Source: Thermoleophilia bacterium
Lineage (GTDB): Bacteria > Actinomycetota > Thermoleophilia > Gaiellales > Gaiellaceae
Assembly: GCA_025933895.1 (NCBI GenBank)
Contig: JAICZB010000080.1
Location: 1-8,779, forward strand
Length of the DNA stretch: 8,779 nucleotides
Direction: 5' to 3'
Made by a program: the position numbers and the translations under genes. Within the stretch, counting starts at the first letter, position 1. Each line of letters begins with the position of its first letter. Shown piece by piece: positions 1-5,253 of the stretch. A model generated the notes under the pieces. That model made no database searches and was not told where the DNA came from. It saw only the letters and a list, made by a program, of their open reading frames with translations.

Positions 1-515
1 CGCATCAGGCCGGCCGAGGCGACCGGCACTCCGTCGTCGGAGAAGGCGACGGCCCCGGTCGCGGCGAGCTCGCCCATCTCGGTCAGCTCTTCGCCGCGCT
101 GCCCGCGCGTGATCGCGGCGAGGAAGCCGACCGGCACCTCCGCCTCGCGGCTGGCGGTGTCGACGAGAGCGCCGAGCGTCGCCGCCGAGTCGACGACCGG
201 ATCGGTGTTCGGCATCGCGAGGATCGCGCAGTAGCCGCCGGCCGCCGCGGCGGCGGTGCCGCTCGCGACGGTCTCCTCGTCCTCGCGGCCCGGCGTCCGC
301 AGGTGAACGTGCGGGTCGACGAAGGCCGGCGCGAGGACGAGCCCGTCCGCCTCGACCACGCGGTGCTCGTTCGTGTCGACCCGCTGCGCAACGTCGGTGA
401 TCGTCCCGCCGTCGATCCGCACCTCGAGGCGCGCGTCGATCCCCTCGGCGGGATCGAGCACGCGCGCGCCGCGGATGACGAGGTCTGCGCCCGGAAGCTC
501 CTTCTGCCAGAGCAT
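1..515 (-). CDS. pyrC: Dihydroorotase, N-terminal part (cut by window edge)
   Basis: Dihydroorotase cyclises N-carbamoyl-aspartate to dihydroorotate, the third step of pyrimidine synthesis. The visible 171 residues hold the type I amidohydrolase signatures: a small N-terminal beta domain (LVIRGARVLDP, about 12-22), the metal-binding DPHVHLRTPG at 67-76 with the H-x-H zinc ligands at 69 and 71, the substrate-side MPNTDP at about 101-106, and FSDDG at 158-162 whose Asp is a bridging metal ligand in this family. The C-terminal half lies beyond position 1. The ATG at 515-513 overlaps the pyrB stop by one base (TGATG) and has a Shine-Dalgarno GGAGGT at 522-527 with 6 nt spacing, so it is translated from the pyr mRNA. 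Identity is secure; whether the later catalytic His residues are intact cannot be seen. Confidence 0.95.
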   Translation of the reverse strand, partial: MLWQKELPGADLVIRGARVLDPAEGIDARLEVRIDGGTITDVAQRVDTNEHRVVEADGLVLAPAFVDPHVHLRTPGREDEETVASGTAAAAAGGYCAILAMPNTDPVVDSAATLGALVDTASREAEVPVGFLAAITRGQRGEELTEMGELAATGAVAFSDDGVPVASAGLM

Positions 516-1495
516 CACGCGACCTCCACGGCCGCAAGCGCCTGCACCCCGACGGGGCCGCCGGTGAGGACGTCGTAGAGGACTGCCATCCGCACGACGA
601 GCCCCGAACGGACCTGCCTCGTGATCAGCGACCCAGGGGAGTCGGCGACGCGCGGGTCGATCTCGACGCCGCGGTTCATCGGGCCGGGATGCATGACCTT
701 CTGGCCCGGCCGCAGCCGCTTCGGCGTGATCCCCCACCTCGCTGTGTACTCGCGGAGGCTGGGGACGAAGTTCGCTCCCGCCTCCATCCGTTCGTTCTGC
801 ATCCGGAGGACGTAGACGACGTCCGCGTCGCGGATCGCCCCGATGTCGACCGTGGTCTCGGCCGGCAGCTCGCGTGGCAGCAGCGCCGGCGGCCCGACGA
901 GCGTCGCCCGGATCCCGACGAGTGCGAACGCCTGCAGCAGGGAGCGCGCGACGCGCGAGTGCAGAACGTCGCCGACGATCGCAACGTGGAGGCCGTCGAG
1001 GCGACCGAGCTCCTCCCGCAGCGTGTAGAGGTCGAGCAGCGCCTGAGTGGGATGCTGGTGCTTGCCGTCTCCCGCGTTGACGACGTGAGCGTCGGTGACG
1101 CGCGCGACGAGCTGCGGCGCACCGATCTGCGGATGCCGGATCACGATCACGTCGGGGTCGTACGCGCCGAGGGTGAGGGCCGTGTCCTTGAGCGACTCGC
1201 CCTTGTCCACCGACGAGCCTGCCGACTTGACGGTCAGCGTGTCCGCCGAGAGCCGTTTCGCGGCGAGCTCGAAGGAGGAAGAGGTGCGCGTCGAGGACTC
1301 GTAGAAGAGGTTGACGACGAGGTGGCCCTTGAGCGTCGGCAGCTTCTTCACGTGCCGATCGAGCGAGGTCTCGAACGTGCGCGCCGTGCCGAGCAGCCGC
1401 TCGACGTCGTCGCGCGTCAGGTCGCCGACCGAGAGGAGGTGCCGCCTCGGCGGGTCACCCGGCGGCCGAAGGTCGTCGGTCACGAGGCGGATCAT
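515..1495 (-). CDS. pyrB: Aspartate carbamoyltransferase catalytic subunit
   Basis: Catalyses carbamoyl phosphate + L-aspartate to N-carbamoyl-aspartate, the committed step of pyrimidine synthesis, in the cytoplasm. The 326-residue protein is full length for the family. Visible motifs: the carbamoyl-phosphate loop FYESSTRTSSSFE (64-76), the SSVDKGES loop (94-101) that reaches the neighbouring subunit's active site in the trimer, VIRHP (118-122), HPTQALLDL (148-156), LRMQNERM (230-237) for aspartate binding, and HPGPMNRGVEID (269-280). One small oddity is that the usual STRTR reads STRTS, the last Arg being Ser; the phosphate-contacting S-T-R-T part is intact. No pyrI regulatory subunit gene is seen. 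The start ATG overlaps the pyrR stop by 4 bases (ATGA), with Shine-Dalgarno GGAGGAG at 1501-1507, so expression is coupled to pyrR. Confidence 0.97.
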   Translation of the reverse strand: MIRLVTDDLRPPGDPPRRHLLSVGDLTRDDVERLLGTARTFETSLDRHVKKLPTLKGHLVVNLFYESSTRTSSSFELAAKRLSADTLTVKSAGSSVDKGESLKDTALTLGAYDPDVIVIRHPQIGAPQLVARVTDAHVVNAGDGKHQHPTQALLDLYTLREELGRLDGLHVAIVGDVLHSRVARSLLQAFALVGIRATLVGPPALLPRELPAETTVDIGAIRDADVVYVLRMQNERMEAGANFVPSLREYTARWGITPKRLRPGQKVMHPGPMNRGVEIDPRVADSPGSLITRQVRSGLVVRMAVLYDVLTGGPVGVQALAAVEVA

Positions 1496-2076
1496 CTGCG
1501 CTCCTCCGGGCTCCCGACAAGCAGCACCGCGTCGAGCTCGTCCACCTCGACGAGCTGCACCTGGATCCGCTCGCCGCGCGCGGTGGGCAGGTTCTTGCCG
1601 ACGTAGTCCGGCCGGATCGGCAGCTCCCGGTGTCCGCGGTCGACGAGCACCGCAAGCTGGACGCGGGCGGGCCGGCCGTAGTCGAAGAGCGCCTCGATCG
1701 CCGCGCGGATCGTGCGACCGGTGTAGAGGACGTCGTCGACGAGGACGACTGTCCGTCCCTCGAGTGGGAAATCGAGCTGTGTCGCGCGGACGAGCGGCTG
1801 TGCCGCGAGCGGCGCTTCCCCGCCGCGCACCGTGACGTCGTCGCGGTAGAAGGTGATGTCCACGGCGCCGAGCGCGGGCTCGACTCCGGCGCGCTCCTCG
1901 ATCAGGCGCGCGAGCCGCCGCGCGAGCGGGACGCCTCGGGTCTGGATCCCGACGAGCGCGAGGCCGTCGAGCTCCGGATTGCCCTCGATGATCTCGTGGG
2001 CGATGCGGGAGAGCGTCCGCCCGAGCCCGTCGGCGTCGAGAAGGGTCTTGCCCTGTACGGGCGCGTGCGTGCTCAT
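1492..2076 (-). CDS. pyrR: PyrR: uracil-sensing RNA-binding regulator / uracil phosphoribosyltransferase
   Basis: PyrR binds a hairpin in pyr mRNA when UMP/UTP is plentiful and also has uracil phosphoribosyltransferase activity. The 194-residue protein has the type I phosphoribosyltransferase fold: an N-terminal helix, LVGIQTRGVPLARRLA (41-56), the DITFYRDD segment (73-80), the PRPP loop VVLVDDVLYTGRTI (110-123), and the C-terminal VLVDRGHRELPIRPDYVGK (143-161) typical of PyrR. It is first in the pyrR-pyrB-pyrC operon. The ATG at 2076 is preceded by GGAAAGGAG (2081-2089), which lies in and next to a predicted PyrR-binding hairpin (2083-2113), so PyrR probably represses its own translation and, through coupling, that of pyrB and pyrC. 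The upstream promoter is not clear; TACAGT at 2130-2135 is a possible -10. Confidence 0.96.
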   Translation of the reverse strand: MSTHAPVQGKTLLDADGLGRTLSRIAHEIIEGNPELDGLALVGIQTRGVPLARRLARLIEERAGVEPALGAVDITFYRDDVTVRGGEAPLAAQPLVRATQLDFPLEGRTVVLVDDVLYTGRTIRAAIEALFDYGRPARVQLAVLVDRGHRELPIRPDYVGKNLPTARGERIQVQLVEVDELDAVLLVGSPEERR

Positions 2077-2080
2077 CCGA

Positions 2081-2089
2081 CTCCTTTCC
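2081..2089 (-). promoter_or_regulatory. Shine-Dalgarno site of pyrR, inside a regulatory hairpin
   Basis: On the minus strand this reads GGAAAGGAG, ending 4 nt before the pyrR ATG. The first part (AAAGG, 2083-2087) can pair with CCUUU at 2109-2113, and the first two Gs close the upper stem of the predicted PyrR binding loop. Access to this site therefore decides whether pyrR is translated. Confidence 0.8.
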
Positions 2090-2113
2090 GGCCTCGCTGG
2101 ACCGGGTTAAAGG
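2083..2113 (-). promoter_or_regulatory. Predicted PyrR RNA-binding loop sequestering the pyrR ribosome site
   Basis: The minus-strand stretch GGTCCAGCGAGGCC (2090-2103) matches the known PyrR loop consensus ARUCCNGNGAGGYU at all but the first and last bases. It folds well: CCUUU (2113-2109) pairs with AAAGG (2087-2083), a 5' bulge AAC follows (2108-2106), CCGG (2105-2102) pairs with CCGG (2091-2088), then a bulged U, a CC/GG pair and an AGCGA loop. No terminator hairpin with a U tract lies between it and the start codon, so this looks like translational repression, as described for Mycobacterium PyrR, rather than the transcription attenuation of Bacillus. The consensus match and the fold are seen directly; PyrR binding is inferred. 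Confidence 0.78.
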
Positions 2114-2135
2114 GGTACGTGCAGGTGCGACTGTA

Positions 2136-2165
2136 GCTGCCCCGCCGGATGGCCGACGGGGCAGC
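2136..2165 (-). terminator. Strong hairpin after the ABM gene, terminator-like without U tract
   Basis: A perfect 9-bp inverted repeat, gctgccccg (2136-2144) and cggggcagc (2157-2165), extends past one C-A mismatch by three further G-C pairs around a 4-nt loop. It lies 12 nt after the stop codon of the minus-strand gene 2178-2477 and ahead of pyrR. The downstream minus-strand sequence (TACAGTCGCA) has no run of T. It may stop readthrough into the pyr operon, as U-less hairpins in high-GC actinobacteria are thought to do, or be a pause or mRNA-end element. Confidence 0.55.
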
Positions 2166-2177
2166 CAACAGCGGAGC

Positions 2178-2477
2178 TCAGGCAGGGATCTCCGCCATCA
2201 CCCCGGTCGTCTCCCCCGCGGTCACCCGCGGCGGATTCGGGACGAGGTTGGGCACGTTTTCCTGCACCCACGTTGCGGAGGCCGCGTTCGACTCGACGGC
2301 AGCGTCCTCAGAGTCGAAGGCCGTGATCGTCGCGACGACGCCGTCGCCGGCGTCGACGACCCAGTACCCCTGGAAGCCGGGCTGCGCGCGGACCTGCGGC
2401 GCGAACTCGTCGATCGCGCGCCGCACCACCTCGGTGGTGTCGACGACGCCCTGGTACCTACGGATGACCGTATACAT
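2178..2477 (-). CDS. Small ABM-like (dimeric alpha/beta barrel) protein, function unknown
   Basis: A 99-residue cytoplasmic protein beginning MYTVIRRYQGV. The pattern of a first beta strand (MYTVIRRYQG), a helix (DTTEVVRRAIDEFAPQV), PGFQGYWVVDAGDGVVATITAFDSEDAAVESN (33-64) and a closing helix (SATWVQENVPNL) is that of the antibiotic-biosynthesis-monooxygenase / dimeric alpha-beta barrel fold, found in many small actinobacterial proteins with no settled substrate. The tail after about residue 80 is Pro/Thr rich. The frame stays open upstream, but the ATG at 2477 is chosen because AGGGGGG (2484-2490) sits 6 nt before it and the fold begins there. It stands alone, divergent from the gene at 2533 and ending just before a strong hairpin. 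No catalytic residues can be assigned. Confidence 0.82.
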   Translation of the reverse strand: MYTVIRRYQGVVDTTEVVRRAIDEFAPQVRAQPGFQGYWVVDAGDGVVATITAFDSEDAAVESNAASATWVQENVPNLVPNPPRVTAGETTGVMAEIPA

Positions 2478-2519
2478 CGCGTTCCCCCCTCGGAAAGCGG
2501 GACGGATACGAGCTGACGG

Positions 2520-2525
2520 GACAAT
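2520..2525 (+). promoter_or_regulatory. Possible -10 element for a leaderless gene at 2533
   Basis: GACAAT lies 7 nt before the ATG at 2533, and no Shine-Dalgarno sequence is present. It agrees with TATAAT at only four of six positions, so by itself this is weak; it is listed because several other genes in the window show the same spacing. Confidence 0.3.
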
Positions 2526-2532
2526 ACGAAAG

Positions 2533-3021
2533 ATGCGGGTACTGCGCAGAGCGACGGAGGCGGAAGTCCTCGAAGGCTTCTGGGATTCCGAGCTTGCGGC
2601 TGTCTCGCGATGGACACCGGCGGACGTCGACGAGCGGAAGCGCCAGTGGAACACACGCGACGGGCTCTTCGACGGCTTCCCCGACGACGTCGTGTGGGAG
2701 CGGGTCGACCTCACCCGTGACGAGGTGCTCGCGATCCTGTACATCAACTGGGACTGGTGGCTCACGGTTTCGAACGGCACCCGGCTGGCGACTGTCGCGG
2801 CCGAGGTGCAGGGACGGGACGAGGGCGATCGCGCGATCGCGGCCGCCGCGGCGACGAATCCTGAGCTGATCGCCGTCACCGACCTGGAGCGGTCGAAGCT
2901 CGTGCTGCTCGAGGGGCACGTGCGCTTGACGGCGTACGCCGCTTTCCCCGATTACCTGCCGGACGAGCTCGCCGCCTACCTCGGCGTCTCCCGGCGCATC
3001 GCCGAGTGGAGCGAGTGGTGA
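2533..3021 (+). CDS. Uncharacterised protein with a ParB-like EGHVR element
   Basis: A 162-residue soluble protein that I do not recognise as a named family. The first 60 residues are charged and rich in Trp/Asp; then follow VDLTRDEVLAILYINWDWW (58-76), SNGTR (80-84), an Ala-rich helix, and LVLLEGHVRLTAYAAF (123-138). The last piece, a beta strand ending in (E/D)GHxR then a helix, resembles box I of ParB/sulfiredoxin-fold proteins, and the helix ending LAAYLGVSRRIAEW would suit a small C-terminal domain. It may be a stand-alone ParB-like nucleotide-binding protein, but this is weak inference from one motif. The frame is open upstream to 2149; the ATG at 2533 is preferred because the upstream part is antisense to the ABM gene. 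The next gene starts 31 bp after its stop on the same strand. Confidence 0.7.
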   Translation: MRVLRRATEAEVLEGFWDSELAAVSRWTPADVDERKRQWNTRDGLFDGFPDDVVWERVDLTRDEVLAILYINWDWWLTVSNGTRLATVAAEVQGRDEGDRAIAAAAATNPELIAVTDLERSKLVLLEGHVRLTAYAAFPDYLPDELAAYLGVSRRIAEWSEW

Positions 3022-3037
3022 ACGCGGCGCGCGAGCC

Positions 3038-3043
3038 TATACC
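3038..3043 (+). promoter_or_regulatory. Possible -10 element just before the aminopeptidase start
   Basis: TATACC lies 9 nt before the GTG at 3053, in the 31-bp gap after the previous gene. No purine-rich ribosome site is present. Transcription starting at or next to the GTG would give a leaderless mRNA. Confidence 0.35.
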
Positions 3044-3052
3044 GTCCTGACC

Positions 3053-4258
3053 GTGGACGAGGAGCTGCTCGACCGGTACGCAGACCTGATCGTGAGCTTC
3101 GGCGCCAACGTCCAGCCGGACCAGGTCGTGGCGGTCGAGGGGCTGCCCGAGGCCGCACCGCTCATCCGCCGGATCGCGCGCGGCGCCTACGAACGCGGCG
3201 CGCGCTACGTCGACGTCGTCTACTTCGACCCGTTGGTGAAGCGGATCCGGATCGAGGCGGCCGCCGACGACTCGCTCTCCTGGATCCCGCCATGGCTGGG
3301 CCGCCGGATGCTCGACCTCGGCGAGCTCGGCGCCGCCCGCATCGTCCTCACGCCGCTGGTCCCACCCGGTCTCCTCAACGGAGTCGATCCCGTGCGGGCG
3401 GCCCGCGACCGGCTTCCCAGCGTGCCGGAGGTCTTCAAGGTCGTGGACGATCGCTCCGTCGCGTGGACCGTGTCGCCGTTCCCGACGGAAGCGTGGGCGC
3501 AGGTCGTCTTCCCGGAGCTCGAGCCCGGGGCCGCCGTCGAGGCGCTCTGGCGAGACCTCGAGCACGTCTGCCGCCTCGACGAGCCCGACCCGGCGGCCGC
3601 CTGGCGACAGCGGATCGACGAGATCTGGCAGGTCGCGTCGCGCCTCGACGAGCTCGATCTCCACGCCGTGCGCTTCGTCGGGCCCGGCACCGACCTCACG
3701 GTCGGTCTCCTCCCCAGCTCGCGCTTTGCGAAGGAGGGCGGCGGGGCGACGACGCGCACCGGCGTCCAGCATGTCCCGAACCTCCCGACCGAGGAGGTCT
3801 TCACGACTCCCGACCCCGAGAGGACGGAGGGCGTCGTCAGGTCGACGAAGCCGCTGGACGTGAGCGGCTCGGTCGTGAGCGGGTTGCGGATCCGGTTCGA
3901 GCACGGGCGCGCCGTCGAGATCGACGCCGACGCGAACGCCGACGCGCTCAGACAGCGCTGCGCCACCGACGAGGGCGCGGCACGGCTCGGGGAGGTGGCG
4001 CTCGTCGACGGCGAGAGCCGCATCGGCCGGCTAGGGCGGACGTTCTTCAACACGCTGCTCGACGAGAACGCGGCGAGCCACGTCGCCCTCGGCGATGCGT
4101 ACGCGCACCCGATCTCGGATCCCGCGGACCTGCCGCGGATCAACGAGAGCGAGATCCACGTCGATTTCATGATCGGATCGAACGAAGTGACGGTCAGCGG
4201 CGTGACCCGCGACGGCGGCGAGGTGCCGCTGCTCGTTGACGGGGCGTGGCAGATCTGA
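3053..4258 (+). CDS. Aminopeptidase, M29 family (AmpS/PepS/aminopeptidase T type)
   Basis: A two-metal aminopeptidase that removes N-terminal residues from peptides in the cytoplasm. The 401-residue length fits the family. The N-terminal domain (1-220) begins with the usual LLDRYADLIVSFGANVQPDQVV. The catalytic domain contains NLPTEEVFTTPD (243-254), with the metal ligand at Glu247, RLGEVALVD (311-319) with Glu314, NTLLDENAASHVALGDAY (333-350) with His343, and HVDFMIGS (369-376) with His369 and Asp371. These correspond in order and spacing to the two Glu, two His and one Asp ligands known in Thermus aminopeptidase T, so the enzyme looks active. GTG at 3053 is the only sensible start; it has no Shine-Dalgarno sequence and may be leaderless. 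The last 65 bp overlap the 3' end of the convergent Erm-like gene. Confidence 0.93.
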   Translation: MDEELLDRYADLIVSFGANVQPDQVVAVEGLPEAAPLIRRIARGAYERGARYVDVVYFDPLVKRIRIEAAADDSLSWIPPWLGRRMLDLGELGAARIVLTPLVPPGLLNGVDPVRAARDRLPSVPEVFKVVDDRSVAWTVSPFPTEAWAQVVFPELEPGAAVEALWRDLEHVCRLDEPDPAAAWRQRIDEIWQVASRLDELDLHAVRFVGPGTDLTVGLLPSSRFAKEGGGATTRTGVQHVPNLPTEEVFTTPDPERTEGVVRSTKPLDVSGSVVSGLRIRFEHGRAVEIDADANADALRQRCATDEGAARLGEVALVDGESRIGRLGRTFFNTLLDENAASHVALGDAYAHPISDPADLPRINESEIHVDFMIGSNEVTVSGVTRDGGEVPLLVDGAWQI

Positions 4259-5012
4259 CCGCCGCGTAGAGCCGAGCCCACTGCCGCGCGTCGAGGTCGC
4301 GGGCGGCGGCGTGCCGGTCGAAGCCGAGCTCGTGCGCGGCCCGATGAACGACGCCGCGCGGGAGGATCCGGTCGAGCGGCGCCTGGGCGGCGAACGCGCG
4401 GTGCAGCAGCCCCTCGTAGTCGGCGGCCTGGGCCGGTTGGACGAGCGGATCCGGCCGGCGTGTCGCACGCAGCACGGCGGCGTCGACGCTCGGCGGCGGA
4501 GCGAAGCAGGCGCGCGGCACACGCCGGACGAGCCGCAGCTCGTACCACGCTCCCCAGGTGCAGCCGAGCAGCGTCGACGGCCAGACGGCCGTCCGCTTCG
4601 CGGCGAGCCCCCACTCCACGATCGCGTCGAGCTGCTTCAGCGGCACGCGCGGGTCTCCGAGCAGGCGGCGCAGGATCGCCGTGCCCGCGGCGAACGGGAG
4701 ATTCGCCACGACCGCAAACGGCTCGTCCGGCAGCCGCACGCGAGTCGCGTCTCCCTCGACCACCTCGACTCGCGGGTCGCCGTCGAAGCGCGCCCTCAGC
4801 TGTCGCAGCGCCGCCGGGTCGAGCTCGACCGCGTGTGCGCGCGTGCCTGCGTCTGCAAGCGCGCGCGTGAGGACGCCGCCGCCGGCGCCGAGATCGAGCG
4901 CGAGCGTGCCGGGAGCGATGCCCGCGTCCCGGACGAGCTCGTCTGCGAAGGCGCGACTACGAAGGGCGTGACGGCCGCGCGGCCGCGCCTGTGCCGAGGC
5001 GCGTTCTGCCAC
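4194..5012 (-). CDS. Erm-like rRNA adenine N6-methyltransferase
   Basis: A SAM-dependent methyltransferase of the Erm/KsgA family, which methylates adenines in rRNA; Erm members modify 23S A2058 and give macrolide-lincosamide-streptogramin B resistance. In its 272 residues: RGRHALRSRAF (12-22), where Erm proteins carry their Q-N-F/H-F-L region; SAM motif I LDLGAGGGVLT (39-49); VELDP (62-66); GDAT (87-90); the catalytic NLPF (104-107); and AAKRTAVWPSTLLG (137-150) plus FAPPPSVDAAVL (170-181). The last stretch favours actinobacterial Erm over KsgA. The C-terminus is a basic Arg/Pro tail, much of it in the 65-bp overlap with the aminopeptidase gene. GTG at 5012 is forced by an in-frame TGA at 5019-5021, and its ribosome site is poor. 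It is third after RNase Z and the DUF2007 gene. Resistance is inferred, not shown. Confidence 0.87.
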   Translation of the reverse strand: MAERASAQARPRGRHALRSRAFADELVRDAGIAPGTLALDLGAGGGVLTRALADAGTRAHAVELDPAALRQLRARFDGDPRVEVVEGDATRVRLPDEPFAVVANLPFAAGTAILRRLLGDPRVPLKQLDAIVEWGLAAKRTAVWPSTLLGCTWGAWYELRLVRRVPRACFAPPPSVDAAVLRATRRPDPLVQPAQAADYEGLLHRAFAAQAPLDRILPRGVVHRAAHELGFDRHAAARDLDARQWARLYAAVRSATPRQRAAAPRRRRGSRR

Positions 5013-5040
5013 GAACCATCACCGTCGTCATGGCGCCCAT
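4957..5040 (-). CDS. Possible 27-residue leader peptide overlapping the Erm-like start
   Basis: A short frame opens at ATG 5040, directly after the DUF2007 stop codon (TAGATG), with Shine-Dalgarno GGAG at 5047-5050 and a 6-nt spacing. It runs through the Erm-like start in another frame and stops at TAG 4957-4959. The peptide begins MGAMTTVMVRGRTRLGTG and contains the basic pattern R-G-R-T-R. Erm genes are often controlled by drug-dependent ribosome stalling in a leader peptide, sometimes at R/K-x-R/K motifs, and here the leader has the better ribosome site. In such GC-rich DNA a chance frame of this length is common, so the call is tentative. Confidence 0.3.
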   Translation of the reverse strand: MGAMTTVMVRGRTRLGTGAAARPSRPS

Positions 5041-5253
5041 CTAAGGCTCCGAGATGAGGTCGTCGGGTTCGGTGAGCGCCTCGATCGCTTCCTGCGCGGT
5101 CTCGAGCTCGGCCTCGGGGACGAGGACGTTCACGGCGTCGTCCTCCGGCGCCTGCTCGACCGACGAGTCGATCCCCGCGTTGCGGAGGATCTCCTGCATC
5201 TCCTCCGCCTCGGCGACGTCCCCCGCCGTTGCTATCTGGACCATCCCGCTCAC
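5041..5253 (-). CDS. DUF2007-type small protein
   Basis: A 70-residue acidic protein: MVQIATAGDVAEAEEMQEIL, then AGIDSSVEQAPEDD, then VNVLVPEAELETAQEAIEAL. This strand-helix-strand-strand-helix layout, with the 'xLLxxAGI' turn and the 'VLVPEEdlexA' ending, matches DUF2007, which is labelled a putative signal-transducing or interaction domain and has no proven reaction. It lies between RNase Z and the Erm-like gene in an apparent operon. GTG at 5253 shares one base with the RNase Z stop (TAGTG), allowing termination-reinitiation; the in-frame ATG at 5244 (MVQIAT) is an equally reasonable start and fits the domain boundary better. Neither has a strong Shine-Dalgarno sequence. Confidence 0.83.
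   Translation of the reverse strand: MSGMVQIATAGDVAEAEEMQEILRNAGIDSSVEQAPEDDAVNVLVPEAELETAQEAIEALTEPDDLISEP

Noticed and set aside
2081..2135. Bacillus-type PyrR transcription attenuator ahead of pyrR
   Set aside because: The binding loop is present but no competing terminator hairpin with a U tract is found before the start codon, so translational control is the better reading.
2149..2532. N-terminal extension of the gene starting at 2533
   Set aside because: The frame is open back to 2149, but that part lies antisense to the ABM gene, is Ser/Thr/Ala-rich and low in structure, and the leaderless-type ATG at 2533 is more plausible.
3220..4614. 464-codon open frame on the minus strand
   Set aside because: It overlaps the aminopeptidase and the Erm-like gene, both of which have complete family motifs; Ser/Arg-rich shadow composition.
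4194..5012. KsgA (RsmA, 16S dimethyltransferase) instead of Erm
   Set aside because: The SAM and NLPF motifs are shared by both, but the N-terminal region and the AAKR..WPSTLLG..WYEL stretch fit actinobacterial Erm proteins better; KsgA cannot be fully excluded without a tree.
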